56,643 nucleotides of DNA. Source: Ectothiorhodospiraceae bacterium WFHF3C12 (GTDB lineage: Bacteria > Pseudomonadota > Gammaproteobacteria > Nitrococcales > Nitrococcaceae). Shown in pieces: positions 9,587 to 18,910 of this stretch; the stretch's first letter is position 1, and every line of letters starts with the position of its first letter. The position numbers were made by a program, and so were the translations under genes. The stretch spans positions 1-56,643 of the forward strand of contig JACDUA010000023.1 in NCBI GenBank assembly GCA_013519935.1. Direction: 5' to 3'. Below the pieces are notes generated by a model that was not told the DNA's origin, ran no database searches, and saw only the letters and a list, made by a program, of their open reading frames with translations.

Positions 9587-10078
9587 TTACCAGCGGTATT
9601 TGTCCCACAGCTCCGGATTCGCCCAGTAACGGCTGTTCAGCCAGTCCGGCGTGGTCTTGTACGTGGCCATGTCGAACTCGTAGACGTGCACCGGGTTATC
9701 GCCGTGCATCGCGTCGCCGAGCAGGGAGAAGCCCAGCCCGACCAGATCCTTTCGGGTCAGACCGGCCGGCGGCGCGTCCCGGTCAGTGACGACGATCACC
9801 CATGCGGCGTAAAGGTCGCGCAGCTGGGACAGCATCTGCGCCGCGCCGTGCGGCGTGAGCTCATTCAGCTCGCCGGCGATGACGGCCATGTCCTGATGGC
9901 CCTTTTCGGCGAGGGCCTTTTCCGCCCCGGCCGCGGGAATGGTGGTAAGCTCCGTGGCATCGGCGATCCCGGGCGCGACCAGGTCCCTGGCCAGGCTGCC
10001 CACGGCCAGCAGGCGGCGCGGTCCGGCCTGGGAGACAAGGGCGGGAATCTTTTCCTCGAGTCGGGGAAGCTCGCTCAT
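9587..10078 (-). CDS. Small conserved protein, DUF6231-like
   Basis: A 163-residue soluble protein. The N-terminal part has a Rossmann-like strand-turn (RRLLAVGSLARDLVAPG) and the middle contains VIAGELNEL and AAWVIVVTDR. The C-terminus has many aromatics (TPDWLNSRYWANPELWDKYRW). These features recall the DUF6231 family of pseudomonads and relatives, a possible degenerate methyltransferase fold; this assignment is from memory and tentative. The ATG at 10078 is preceded by GGCAGG; a longer frame to 10198 has arginine-rich, unconvincing extra sequence. A GC-rich palindrome (9573-9586) lies between this gene and the convergent hydrolase gene. Confidence 0.7.
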   Translation of the reverse strand: MSELPRLEEKIPALVSQAGPRRLLAVGSLARDLVAPGIADATELTTIPAAGAEKALAEKGHQDMAVIAGELNELTPHGAAQMLSQLRDLYAAWVIVVTDRDAPPAGLTRKDLVGLGFSLLGDAMHGDNPVHVYEFDMATYKTTPDWLNSRYWANPELWDKYRW

Positions 10079-10197
10079 GGGCCTGCCGTTGCGGTGTTGC
10101 CAGTCCACGGATTCTGAGGCAACACGCCGTCGTGTGTGAATTGCTCGGCGTTTCGGGAAATTGCCACCATTGTGCACAAGAAATGAGACGCGTGACA

Positions 10198-10226
10198 TTG
10201 CGCGCCGTCATGATGGCCGCTAAAGT
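10198..10226 (+). promoter_or_regulatory. Candidate sigma-70 promoter of the msh operon
   Basis: TTGCGC (10198-10203) and TAAAGT (10221-10226) are separated by 17 bp and sit about 65 bp upstream of the first msh gene. The boxes match consensus at 4/6 each. This is the best pair I see in the 213-bp gap, but it is untested. Confidence 0.3.
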
Positions 10227-10291
10227 CGCCGAAACAATCACATTGGCGCGTTTTCTTAGGTCACGTCTCAAGAAAAAGAGGGGGAGAGACG

Positions 10292-11221
10292 CTGTTTGGG
10301 TTATTCAGGAAGCGGAAGGACCCGAATTTCACCCTAGGATTGTACGCGGATAGCTCGAAGGTCGCCGTGGCGGGTGTCCGTCGTGGCGGCGAGATGCCGT
10401 GCCTGGAGTACCTGGCCCAGGACGGCCGGGACGATACCCAGCAGCTCGGCGAGCAGCTGCGCGCCCTGACCGGTTCCCTGGACATTGGCGGCCGACGCGC
10501 CGTCATGGCGCTTCCGCATACCGCCTATCAGCTCCTGCAGATCGAGGCGCCCGACGTCGACCCGGCGGAGCTGCGCGCCGCCGTGCGCTGGCGCATCAAG
10601 GATCTCATCGACTATCACGTCGAGGACGCGGTGGTGGATGTCATCGACGTGCCCCAGCCGGAGGGGCGCTCCGGCGGTCACTCCATGTACGCGCTAGCGG
10701 CCAGGCGAAACGACGTCCGGGCCTACGCCGATGCCGCGGAAGGCGCGGGGCTGGACGTGGAGGCCGTGGACGTCGCCGAGATGGCCCTCAGGAACATTGC
10801 CGAGCTGGCGCCGGAGCAGGGCGGTGGGCTGGCTGTTGCCGCCCTCGCGGCCCGGGGCGGGCTGATCGTCATATCCCGCGGCGAAACGCTCTATCTGGCG
10901 CGGCATCTGGAGTATGGCGCCGAGGGTCTGACCAGTGAGCCCGAGGTGTACGGGGACAGCCTGGCACTGGAGATGCAGCGTTCGCTGGACTACTACGAAA
11001 GCCAGCTTTCCGCCGCGCCCGCCTCACGGGTGCTGCTGGCGCCCTTCGGTTCCGACCGCTCGGCCGTGCTGGATATGCTCCAGGAGCAGCTTCCGGTGCC
11101 CTGCGCCGGGCTGTCCGTGGACCAGGTGATGGACATCGCCGAGGGCGTGGAGCATCCGGCGGACTACGCGACGCTGCTGGCTCTGGGGGCGGCACTGCGG
11201 CAGGAGCAGCGCAGTCTATGA
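10292..11221 (+). CDS. mshI: MshI-type pilus biogenesis protein (PilM-like actin fold)
   Basis: First gene of the MSHA pilus operon. Its product is expected to be the cytosolic PilM-like actin-fold component of the inner-membrane platform. Features include ADSSKVAVAGV near the N-terminus, ALPHTAYQLLQIEAPDV, the AAVRWRIKDLIDY block and repeated short beta segments. The conventional start in this frame is TTG 10340, but it has no ribosome binding site. The frame extends upstream without a stop and encodes LFGLFRKRKDPNFTLG, the kind of N-terminus that MshI proteins have. A strong AGGGGGAG (10278-10285) lies six bases before CTG 10292, so I place the start there, though a CTG start is unusual. 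The 3' end overlaps the next gene by 4 nt. Confidence 0.85.
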   Translation: MFGLFRKRKDPNFTLGLYADSSKVAVAGVRRGGEMPCLEYLAQDGRDDTQQLGEQLRALTGSLDIGGRRAVMALPHTAYQLLQIEAPDVDPAELRAAVRWRIKDLIDYHVEDAVVDVIDVPQPEGRSGGHSMYALAARRNDVRAYADAAEGAGLDVEAVDVAEMALRNIAELAPEQGGGLAVAALAARGGLIVISRGETLYLARHLEYGAEGLTSEPEVYGDSLALEMQRSLDYYESQLSAAPASRVLLAPFGSDRSAVLDMLQEQLPVPCAGLSVDQVMDIAEGVEHPADYATLLALGAALRQEQRSL

Positions 11222-11835
11222 GGCAGCAGGTCAATCTCTACCAGCCGATACTGCGCCGGGAGAAGAAGGTGTTCTCCTCGAGCGCGCTGCTCATCACCCT
11301 TGCCCTGGTGGCGCTGGGCCTGGCACTGACTTCGGGGCTCATGTACTGGGGCCAGCAGCGCCAGGCGGGCGAGCTGGCGGCGCTGGAACGCCAGAAGCGC
11401 AGTGCCGAGGCCCAGGTGGCGGCCCTGGAAGCCCGGTACGAGCCGCCGCAACGCGACGAGGCCCTGGAGCGGCAGGTGCAGTCGTTGCGCGCCGAGCTGT
11501 CCGCGAAGCAGCAGTTCCTGGAGCGTTTCGATCCCGATGCGGTGAGCTTCGGCGACGGTTTCGGCCCCTGGCTCGAAGCCATGTCGCGACAGATCTTCGA
11601 GGGCATCTGGCTCGATAGCTTCAGCCTGTACGGTGCGGGGCAGGTCAATCTCGGCGGGGGCGCCCTGAAACCGGCCTTCATTCCGCGACTGGTGGAGCGC
11701 CTGGGTAACGAACCCGTTTTTCAGGGCAGGGATTTCCGTCAGCTGCGGGTCTCCCGCGCCGAGGAGGCACCGGAGCGCGTGGTCTTCAGGCTGACCAGCC
11801 GGGACGGCACGGACGCGGAGGGAGCTGAGCGATGA
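11218..11835 (+). CDS. PilN-like MSHA platform protein (second MshI-type)
   Basis: A 205-residue bitopic inner-membrane protein. It has a short cytosolic N-terminus beginning MRQQVNLYQP, a motif typical of PilN proteins, which bind PilM-type partners. One membrane helix (about 22-42) follows, then a heptad-rich coil (about 45-95) and a periplasmic ferredoxin-like domain. In many msh loci this role is filled by a gene annotated mshI2 or PilN. It overlaps mshI and mshJ by 4 nt each, which points to coupled translation and stoichiometric assembly. Confidence 0.85.
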   Translation: MRQQVNLYQPILRREKKVFSSSALLITLALVALGLALTSGLMYWGQQRQAGELAALERQKRSAEAQVAALEARYEPPQRDEALERQVQSLRAELSAKQQFLERFDPDAVSFGDGFGPWLEAMSRQIFEGIWLDSFSLYGAGQVNLGGGALKPAFIPRLVERLGNEPVFQGRDFRQLRVSRAEEAPERVVFRLTSRDGTDAEGAER

Positions 11836-12488
11836 TCGCGCAACGCTGGCAACAGCTGGCCGACCGGCTGGACGGGCTGAGCCTGCGTGAGCGGGCCCTG
11901 GTCTTCGCCGCGGCGCTCGCGGTGCTCTTCGGGCTCTGGTTCAACCTCGTGCTGGGGCCGATGGAGTCCACCGGCGAGGCCATGGACCGGCGCGCCGAGG
12001 CCCTGCGCCAGCAGCTCGAACAGCTCAACGAACGCTCACGCCTGGTGGCCGAACGCCTCGCCCGGGATCCCAACCGCACGCTGGAACAGGAAAAGGCACG
12101 CCTGCAGTCCAGGCTCGCCGAGGTCGACGAGGCGCTGCGCGAGCGCACCGGCGCCTACGTGGGCCCCGACCAGATGGCCCGGCTGCTGCAGGAACTGCTG
12201 TCGGACGGCCGCGGCCTGCGCCTGGTGGCCCTGGAGAACACGGGTCCGCGGAGGGTCCGGCTCACGGGCGAGGCGCAGGATGCCATGTTGCCCATTTACC
12301 GGCACGGCGTCGTCCTGGAATTCGAAGGCAGCTTCGGCGAGGTGGTGAGCTACCTCAACGCGGTGAAGGAGTTGCCCTGGCGGTTTCTCTGGAAGCGGCT
12401 CGAATACGAGGTGACGGCGTATCCGCGGGCCCGCGTCATCCTGGAGCTGGAGACGCTCAGCGCCGAGGAGGACTGGATCGGTGCGTGA
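11832..12488 (+). CDS. mshJ: MSHA biogenesis protein MshJ (PilO-like)
   Basis: A 218-residue bitopic membrane protein with N-terminal amphipathic residues, a membrane helix at about 24-40, a coiled-coil stem rich in Arg/Glu/Gln (about 45-105) and a periplasmic domain. It is the PilO equivalent that pairs with the PilN-like protein to form the inner-membrane alignment complex. The sequence LLVALENTG-like strand and position in the operon match MshJ. The start overlaps the preceding stop as ATGA, and the end overlaps the mshK start by 8 nt. Confidence 0.88.
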   Translation: MIAQRWQQLADRLDGLSLRERALVFAAALAVLFGLWFNLVLGPMESTGEAMDRRAEALRQQLEQLNERSRLVAERLARDPNRTLEQEKARLQSRLAEVDEALRERTGAYVGPDQMARLLQELLSDGRGLRLVALENTGPRRVRLTGEAQDAMLPIYRHGVVLEFEGSFGEVVSYLNAVKELPWRFLWKRLEYEVTAYPRARVILELETLSAEEDWIGA

Positions 12489-12864
12489 ATTCAATGCGAA
12501 TCACGAGGGGGCGAGCAGTCCGGCGCACGGCTCCAGGGCCCTGACAGCGGCCCTGGTGCTGGCATTGGTGGTGACGGTCTTGCCGGTTCACGCCGCGGAG
12601 CTGGCGGATCCCACCCGTCCGCCCCAGGGTCGGCCCGCGCCCGCCGAGCCCGCTCCCAAGACCCCGCTGAAGCTCGATTTCGTGGTGAATTCCAGGGATC
12701 GGCACCTGGCCCGGATCAACGGCGAGTGGGTGTCAGAGGGGGATACCGTGGCCGGGGCGCGGGTTCAGCGTATCGACAGCGACCGCGTCGTCGTGCGCCG
12801 CGGCGGCAGCATCACCGTCCTGCGCCTGGGCGGCCCGGGCGTACGCAAGAACACAACAGAATGA
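12481..12864 (+). CDS. mshK: MSHA biogenesis protein MshK (PilP-like)
   Basis: A short 127-residue periplasmic protein. It has an N-terminal hydrophobic segment (about 20-37), then the DPTRPP motif (residues 43-48) that is characteristic of MshK/PilP/GspC-type proteins. A small beta domain carrying [14 protein letters not shown] and [15 protein letters not shown] follows. It likely links the inner-membrane platform to the secretin. The GTG start at 12481 has GAGGAGG upstream, inside the end of mshJ. Confidence 0.85.
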   Translation: MREFNANHEGASSPAHGSRALTAALVLALVVTVLPVHAAELADPTRPPQGRPAPAEPAPKTPLKLDFVVNSRDRHLARINGEWVSEGDTVAGARVQRIDSDRVVVRRGGSITVLRLGGPGVRKNTTE

Positions 12865-12881
12865 ACGGGACAGGGGACGAC

Positions 12882-14642
12882 ATGAGGCTCTCCAGGCTAT
12901 TGATGCCGGCGATGCTGGCGGTTGGTATTGCCGGGTGCAGCAGCTACGGCGGCAAGCAGATCGACTCGCCGGACCCGGCGCAGATGCTGGGCGAGGCGGC
13001 CGATCAGAACGACCGCGCGGCAGAGAAAGCCGGCGACGGCGAACAGCCTGAGCCGGAAGCGGATGAGGGCCGGTCGAGGGTGCCCGCCTCGGTCCAGCAG
13101 GCGCTGATCGCGGACAGCGGGGCTGCCGGCGGGGCCGACTCCGTGCCGCGATTCGACCTGTCGGTCAGCGACGTGGACGCCCGGTCGTTCTTCATGGGGC
13201 TGGTGGAGGGCACCGCCTACAACATGGTCGTGCACCCCTCGGTGAGCGGGAACATCACGCTGACGCTGAAGGACGTCACCGTGCCGGAGGTCATGGACAC
13301 GGTGCGCCAGGTCTACGGCTACGAATACAAGCGCACCGATACCGGGTTTCTGGTGCTGCCCAACCAGCCGCAGACCCGGATCTTCCGGGTCAACTATCTG
13401 AACGTGGACCGCCAGGGCACTTCCGAGACCCGGGTGAGCTCCGGCCAGGTGAGCGAGAAGGTCTCCGGCGGCGAGAACGGCAACGACGGCAACGGCAGCG
13501 GCCAGAACCGTGCGCGCTCGGTCTCCGGCAGCCAGATCAAGACCGAGACCCGGGCGGATTTCTGGCGGGAGCTCGACAATTCCGTCCAGGCCATCGCCAG
13601 CGCCGACCCCAAGGCCCGCGTCGTGGTCAGCCCGCAATCCGGACTCGTGGTGGTCCGCGCGGGCCCCAGTACCCTGCGCGAGGTGGAGAATTACCTGCGC
13701 TCGGCGGAGAACGCCATGCAGCGACAGGTGATTCTGGAGGCGAAGATCCTGGAGGTAACCCTCAGCGAAGGCTTCCAGTCCGGTATCAACTGGTCCGCGC
13801 TCGGCCGGCCCGATGACGGCCAGAGCATCATCGGCGGCCAGATCGGCGGCGGTAATCTGCTGCAGAACGGGGAGTCCGCGATCGCGGGCGACAGCGGCAC
13901 CCTGAACCCGGACAACTACAACCCCATCGAGGGGACGGCCACGTCGGCGTTCGGAGGCATGTTCACCCTGGCCCTGAATCTGGACGATTTCACGGCCTTC
14001 ATCGAGTTCCTGGAGACCCAGGGCGACGTGCAGGTGCTGTCCAGCCCCCGCGTGTCCACCGTCAATAACCAGAAGGCCGTTATCAAGGTGGGCAGCGACG
14101 AGTTCTTCGTCACCGATTTCAGCAGCGACCGGGACACCACGGATTCCGTGAGCAACGTCTCCACCGACCTGACGCTGACGCCGTTTTTCTCCGGCATCGC
14201 CCTGGACGTCACGCCGCAGATCGGCGAGGCCGGCAGCGTCACGTTGCACGTGCACCCGACGGTCAGCGAGGTCCGGGATCAGACCAAGAGCGTGTCCCTC
14301 GGTAGCGGGTCCGCGAGCGAAGTCAACCAGATCACGCTGCCACTGGCGCTGAGCACCATTCGCGAGTCCGACAGCATCGTCCGGGCCCAGAGCGGGCAGG
14401 TGGTGGTCATCGGCGGGCTGATGCAGAACCAGGATGAGGAGAACGTGGCCGGCGTGCCGCTGCTGCGCGATCTGCCGTTCGTCGGCGGGCTGTTCCGCCA
14501 CACGGGCCGCAGCACGCGCAAGAGCGAGCTGGTGATCCTGCTGCGGCCCATCGTCGTGGAAGACGGCACCTGGTCCGATTCACTGCGCGATAGCCAGCGA
14601 CGCATGCGCGATCTGCGCGGCGGGGCCTCCGGCGGCCGCTGA
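12882..14642 (+). CDS. mshL: MSHA outer-membrane secretin MshL
   Basis: A 586-residue lipoprotein secretin through which the pilus exits. The start at 12882 has AGGGG upstream and gives a lipoprotein signal with lipobox GIAGC (Cys19). An ATG at 12861 overlaps mshK but has no ribosome binding site. After a disordered acidic region come an STN-like domain and N-domains (about 90-180), a Gly/Asn/Ser-rich linker and the conserved secretin beta-barrel core. The core includes [28 protein letters not shown] and the C-terminal VVIGGLMQN...[15 protein letters not shown] signature. It lies between mshK and mshM as in Vibrio and Shewanella loci. Confidence 0.95.
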   Translation: MRLSRLLMPAMLAVGIAGCSSYGGKQIDSPDPAQMLGEAADQNDRAAEKAGDGEQPEPEADEGRSRVPASVQQALIADSGAAGGADSVPRFDLSVSDVDARSFFMGLVEGTAYNMVVHPSVSGNITLTLKDVTVPEVMDTVRQVYGYEYKRTDTGFLVLPNQPQTRIFRVNYLNVDRQGTSETRVSSGQVSEKVSGGENGNDGNGSGQNRARSVSGSQIKTETRADFWRELDNSVQAIASADPKARVVVSPQSGLVVVRAGPSTLREVENYLRSAENAMQRQVILEAKILEVTLSEGFQSGINWSALGRPDDGQSIIGGQIGGGNLLQNGESAIAGDSGTLNPDNYNPIEGTATSAFGGMFTLALNLDDFTAFIEFLETQGDVQVLSSPRVSTVNNQKAVIKVGSDEFFVTDFSSDRDTTDSVSNVSTDLTLTPFFSGIALDVTPQIGEAGSVTLHVHPTVSEVRDQTKSVSLGSGSASEVNQITLPLALSTIRESDSIVRAQSGQVVVIGGLMQNQDEENVAGVPLLRDLPFVGGLFRHTGRSTRKSELVILLRPIVVEDGTWSDSLRDSQRRMRDLRGGASGGR

Positions 14643-14669
14643 TCGAGGAGCCGGGCCACGGGAGCTGCC

Positions 14670-15605
14670 ATGTACCTGGAGCACTTCGGCCTGCAAACGC
14701 CACCCTTCGCGTTGACCCCGGATACGCGGGCGTTCTTCGACGCCGGCGTGCACCGGGAGGCGCTCAACGTGTTGCTGGTGGCTCTGCGTAGCGGAGAAGG
14801 CTTTCTCAAGGTCACCGGCGAAATCGGCACCGGCAAGACGCTGCTTTGCAGGCGCCTGCTCGCCGATCTCGCCGACGAGGGCTACGTGACCGCCTACCTT
14901 CCCAATCCGTTCGTGGCACCCAACGGTCTGCGGGCGGCCCTGGCCGACGAGCTGGGTCTGGACTACCCGCGCAACCTCGGACAGCACCACCTGCTGCGGC
15001 TGATCAACGACCGGTTGCTGGAGCTGTCGGCCGAGGGGCGGTCGGTCGTCGTGGTGGTGGACGAGGCCCAGTCCATGCCGGATGCGACCCTGGAGGCCCT
15101 GCGGCTTCTGAGCAATCTGGAGACCGAGCAACAGAAGCTGCTGCAGCTGGTGCTCTTCGGGCAGCCGGAGCTGGACGAGCGCCTGGCGCAGCCGGCGCTG
15201 CGGCAGTTGAGGCAGCGCATCAGCTTCTCTTACCGGCTCGCGCCGTTGCCGGCCGAGCTGGTGGCCCGCTACGTCGATCACCGGATGCGGGTCGCCGGTT
15301 CCGGCGGCGAACGGATCTTCGCCGATCGGGCCCTGCGCCGGCTCGCCCGCGCCAGCGGCGGGGTGCCGCGGCTTGTCAACATACTGGGCAACAAGGCCCT
15401 GATGGCCGCCTACGGGGAAGGCGTGCGCCGCGTGCAGGCCCATCACGTGAAGGCCGCGGCCCGGGACACCGAGACGGTCGCGTCGTCCGGCGCGATGGGC
15501 CAGCGCCTGTTGCCGGGACTGTTCGCGGCGGGCGTGCTGCTGGTGCTCGCCGGCTGGGCGCTGTGGCGTTTCGGGTTGGCCACGGGGAGCGGCGCGGCAC
15601 TATGA
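14670..15605 (+). CDS. mshM: MSHA biogenesis ATPase MshM (ExeA-like AAA)
   Basis: A 311-residue AAA ATPase of the ExeA/GspA family. Walker A is GEIGTGKT (about residues 50-57), Walker B is VVVVVDEAQ (about 127-135), and a C-terminal membrane helix (about 282-302) anchors it. The N-terminal MYLEHFGLQTPPFALTPD is the usual opening of this family. ExeA-type proteins bind peptidoglycan and help the secretin assemble; here there is no obvious peptidoglycan-binding domain. GGGAG lies upstream of the ATG. The stop overlaps the mshN start (ATGA). Confidence 0.93.
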   Translation: MYLEHFGLQTPPFALTPDTRAFFDAGVHREALNVLLVALRSGEGFLKVTGEIGTGKTLLCRRLLADLADEGYVTAYLPNPFVAPNGLRAALADELGLDYPRNLGQHHLLRLINDRLLELSAEGRSVVVVVDEAQSMPDATLEALRLLSNLETEQQKLLQLVLFGQPELDERLAQPALRQLRQRISFSYRLAPLPAELVARYVDHRMRVAGSGGERIFADRALRRLARASGGVPRLVNILGNKALMAAYGEGVRRVQAHHVKAAARDTETVASSGAMGQRLLPGLFAAGVLLVLAGWALWRFGLATGSGAAL

Positions 15606-17059
15606 GCCTGATCAACGACATGCTGCGCGACCTGGAATCGCGCCGCCCCGCCGGCGGGAAGGACGCGCTCAGTGGCGTCAATGCGGTGGGACGGCGCCGG
15701 CGGCCCCGGTTGGCCGCCTTCGGTATTCCGGTGGTCGTTCTGGCGCTGGCCGCGTCCGCGGCGGCGATCTGGGCGGCCTACCGGCCCGCTGACTCCGGGC
15801 CGGCGCCGGTCGCGGCGAGCGAGCGGAAGGCCGCTCCGCATAAGAGCGCCCAGGGCGCAGTAAACGCCACGCAGGGCGCTGGCGATGCGCCTGCCGGACC
15901 CGACCGGCGCATCGACGTCGCCCGGGTCGAGACGACGGAAGACGGCGCCCAGCTCGTCCTGGCCGGCCGGGACCGGCTGCCGTTCTCGCTTCGCCGTCTG
16001 GATGGCGGCGCACAGCTGCGCCTGGCGCTGGCCGGTGCGCGGCTGGATGCGCATTTTCCGGACCTGGCAGGGGCTACGGAGCTGGTCAGGACCGTGAGCG
16101 CCATGCCCGGCCAGGAAGGCCTGCGGGTGGATCTCTGGCTTGCCCCGGATACCCGCGCCCAGGCATACGCGCGCAACGACGGGGCGGTGGTGGTGCTTCG
16201 CCTTGTGGCACCGCCGTCGGAGTCGGGCAAGGAAGGAGCGCCTGGCAGCGCAAGCCGGCCGGCCGGGAATACGGCATCCGCCGGGGAGGCGGCCGAATCG
16301 GCAACGGGTTCCGGATCCGCCTCGAACGCCGAGCCCGACGCCGGCAACGGCGGAGAGAGCGGGCGCGTTTCCGAGCCCGGCGCGCCCGAGAAAGAGGAAC
16401 CGGAAACGGCGACATTGAAGCCGAAGACGGAGCAGGACGTCTCGAAGCCCTCGGTGACGGCGTTCCGCAAGGACCGCCGCGGGGAGGCCGGTGCTTCTTT
16501 GAAACGGCTCACGGAACGGGCCCGCGCGCGCCTGCAGTCTGGAGATGCGGCCGCCGCCGTCGCCGATCTGCGGGAGGTCCTGCGCGCCGACGCATCGGCC
16601 CACGAGGCCCGGCAGCTACTGGCCCGGGCCTATGTGTCCGGGGGCCGCATACCGGCGTCGGTCTCGGTGCTGGAACAGGGGCTCGCCCTGGCACCCGAAC
16701 ATACGCCGTTCCTGTTGCAGCTGGCGCGGCTGCTGGCCGGTGCCGGCCAGAGTGATGCGGCCCTGGGCGTGCTGGAGCGACGCGAGCCCGCCCAGCCGGC
16801 TGCGGAGTACTACGCCCTCAGGGGCGCGTTGAGCCAGCAACTGGGGCGCCATGCGCAGGCGGCGTCGGCCTATCGGCAGGCACTGGACGTATCGCCGGAC
16901 CGGGGCGGGTGGTGGATCGGTCTGGGTATCGCGCTCGACGGCCAGGGTCAGGGTGAGGCGGCCCTGCAGAGCTACCGCGAGGGATTGCGGCGCGGCGGCT
17001 TGAAGCCGGCCCTGCAGTCCTATGCCGAGCGGCGCGTGGCGCGGTTGCGCGCCGAATGA
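15602..17059 (+). CDS. mshN: MSHA biogenesis protein MshN (TPR)
   Basis: A 485-residue bitopic protein that begins MSLINDMLRDLESRR, the hallmark N-terminus of MshN. A membrane helix lies at about 37-57. A periplasmic AMIN-like beta segment (about 105-205) and a Gly/Ser/Ala/Glu-rich linker (about 205-290) come next. The C-terminal tetratricopeptide region (about 300-480) has repeated motifs such as AYVSGGRIPASVSVLEQGL and ALDGQGQGEAALQSYREGL. It pairs with MshM and probably with the secretin. The start is set by the ATGA overlap with mshM. Confidence 0.92.
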   Translation: MSLINDMLRDLESRRPAGGKDALSGVNAVGRRRRPRLAAFGIPVVVLALAASAAAIWAAYRPADSGPAPVAASERKAAPHKSAQGAVNATQGAGDAPAGPDRRIDVARVETTEDGAQLVLAGRDRLPFSLRRLDGGAQLRLALAGARLDAHFPDLAGATELVRTVSAMPGQEGLRVDLWLAPDTRAQAYARNDGAVVVLRLVAPPSESGKEGAPGSASRPAGNTASAGEAAESATGSGSASNAEPDAGNGGESGRVSEPGAPEKEEPETATLKPKTEQDVSKPSVTAFRKDRRGEAGASLKRLTERARARLQSGDAAAAVADLREVLRADASAHEARQLLARAYVSGGRIPASVSVLEQGLALAPEHTPFLLQLARLLAGAGQSDAALGVLERREPAQPAAEYYALRGALSQQLGRHAQAASAYRQALDVSPDRGGWWIGLGIALDGQGQGEAALQSYREGLRRGGLKPALQSYAERRVARLRAE

Positions 17060-17119
17060 ATACAGCAGGGGGCGCTAAATGGCGTCGCCCGATGATAGCC
17101 GCATGACGGGGAACTGACC

Positions 17120-18907
17120 GTGGTTCGAAAGAAGATCCGAATCGGGGACTTGTTGGTCCAGAACAAGGTCATCTCGGAGGGGCAGCTGGAGAACGCGCTG
17201 TCCGAGCAGAAGCGCAGCGGCCGCAAGCTGGGCCGGACGCTGATCGACCTCGGTTATATCAGCGAGCAGGAGATGCTGGATTTCCTGTCGCGGCAGCTGG
17301 ATATCCCCCACATCGATCTGCGTACCTACCAGTACAAGCCGGAGACGGTGCGCAAGCTCCCCGAGACCCACGCCCGGCGCTTCCGCGCCCTGGCGCTCAA
17401 GGAGGAGGACGACGCGTTCCTGGTGGGGATGGCCGACCCGACGGATATCTTCGCCTACGACGAGCTGGTCCGGTTGCTGCGCAAGAAGGTGAAGCTGGCG
17501 GTGGTGCGGGAGGCGGACCTGCTGCGCACTATCGACGCGGTCTACCGGCGCACGGAGGAGATCACCAGCCTGGCCGAGGAGCTGGACGAGGAGCTCGGCG
17601 GCGGCGAGGAGAACTTCGACCTGGCCGCCATCGCCCAGGAGAACGAGGAGACCGCCAACGCACCGGTGGTCAAGCTGCTGCAGTCCATCTTCGAGGACGC
17701 GGTCCAGGTGGGGGCCTCGGATATCCACATCGAGCCGGACGAGGCCGTGCTGCGCATCCGCCAGCGGGTGGACGGCGTGCTCCAGGAGCACGTCATGAAG
17801 GAGAAGCGCATCGCCCCGGCCCTGGTGCTGCGCCTCAAGCTCATGGCGGGGCTCAATATTTCCGAGCGGCGGCTGCCCCAGGACGGGCGCTTCAACGTCC
17901 GCGTCAAGAACCGCAGCATCGACGTTCGCCTGTCCACCATGCCGGTGCAGTTCGGCGAATCCGTGGTCATGCGGTTGCTGGATCAGTCCTCGGGCCTGCT
18001 GAATCTCGGCCAGCTCGGCATGCCGGAGACCGTGATTCACCGGTTCCGCGACGCCGTGCGGCACCCCAACGGGCTGGTGCTGGTGACGGGACCGACCGGC
18101 AGCGGCAAGACCACGACGCTCTATGCGGCGCTGTCCGAGCTCAACGAGTCGGAGAAGAAGGTCATCACGGTGGAAGATCCGGTGGAGTACCGCCTGCCGC
18201 GCGTCAACCAGGTCCAGGTCAACGAGCGCATCGGTTTGAGCTTCTCCAGCGTGTTGCGCTCGGCGCTGCGACAGGACCCGGACATCGTCATGGTCGGCGA
18301 GATGCGCGACCAGCAGACGGTCGAGATCGGCCTGCGCGCCGCCGTGACGGGCCACCTGGTGCTCTCGACGCTGCACACCAACGACGCCATCTCCACCGCG
18401 ATCCGGTTGCTGGACATGGGGGCGGAGAGTTTCCTGCTGGCCGCCTCGCTGCGCGCCATCGTCGCGCAGCGGCTGCTGCGGCGCATCTGCGAGAGCTGCA
18501 GGACCGAGCATCACCTCGATGCCCAGACCCAGGCCTGGGTCCGCGGAATGCTGGGTGAGCCCGACGCCATTCCGACGTTCTACCGCGGGCGGGGTTGCCC
18601 GCAGTGCGGCAACACCGGTTACCGCGGGCGCATCGGTGTCTACGAGCTCCTGGAGCTGGACGAGCCGATGTCGGACGCTCTGCGGCGTAATGACCAGGCC
18701 GCGTTCGTGGTCGCCGCCCGGTCGAGCCGGAGCTTTACCCCCCTGGCGCGGGCGGCGCTGGAGGATGCCGTGGCAGGAATCACTTCCCTGGAGGAAGTAT
18801 TCCGTGTAGCCGGCGAGATCGAGGAAGAGCCCGCGGCACCGCTGACCGAGCAGCGGCCGGAGGCGGCGCTGGCTGAGGGTGACGACGACGAGGGCGGGGA
18901 GACGTAG
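17120..18907 (+). CDS. mshE: MSHA extension ATPase MshE with c-di-GMP-binding MshEN domain
   Basis: A 595-residue hexameric ATPase that powers pilus assembly. The N-terminal MshEN domain has two tandem c-di-GMP motifs: RIGDLLVQNKVISEGQLENA (residues 6-25) and RKLGRTLIDLGYISEQEML (about 35-53). The GspE/PilB core has Walker A GPTGSGKTT (about 323-331), an Asp box and Walker B VMVGEMRD. A tetracysteine zinc site follows (CESC near 456-459, CPQC near 493-496). Vibrio MshE is known to bind c-di-GMP through this domain. The GTG start at 17120 has GGGGA upstream. mshG follows after 3 nt. Confidence 0.96.
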   Translation: MVRKKIRIGDLLVQNKVISEGQLENALSEQKRSGRKLGRTLIDLGYISEQEMLDFLSRQLDIPHIDLRTYQYKPETVRKLPETHARRFRALALKEEDDAFLVGMADPTDIFAYDELVRLLRKKVKLAVVREADLLRTIDAVYRRTEEITSLAEELDEELGGGEENFDLAAIAQENEETANAPVVKLLQSIFEDAVQVGASDIHIEPDEAVLRIRQRVDGVLQEHVMKEKRIAPALVLRLKLMAGLNISERRLPQDGRFNVRVKNRSIDVRLSTMPVQFGESVVMRLLDQSSGLLNLGQLGMPETVIHRFRDAVRHPNGLVLVTGPTGSGKTTTLYAALSELNESEKKVITVEDPVEYRLPRVNQVQVNERIGLSFSSVLRSALRQDPDIVMVGEMRDQQTVEIGLRAAVTGHLVLSTLHTNDAISTAIRLLDMGAESFLLAASLRAIVAQRLLRRICESCRTEHHLDAQTQAWVRGMLGEPDAIPTFYRGRGCPQCGNTGYRGRIGVYELLELDEPMSDALRRNDQAAFVVAARSSRSFTPLARAALEDAVAGITSLEEVFRVAGEIEEEPAAPLTEQRPEAALAEGDDDEGGET

Positions 18908-18910
18908 CCC

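Noticed and set aside
12897-14501. 534-codon minus-strand frame opposite mshL
   Set aside because: Antisense shadow of the secretin gene with biased composition and no ribosome binding site.
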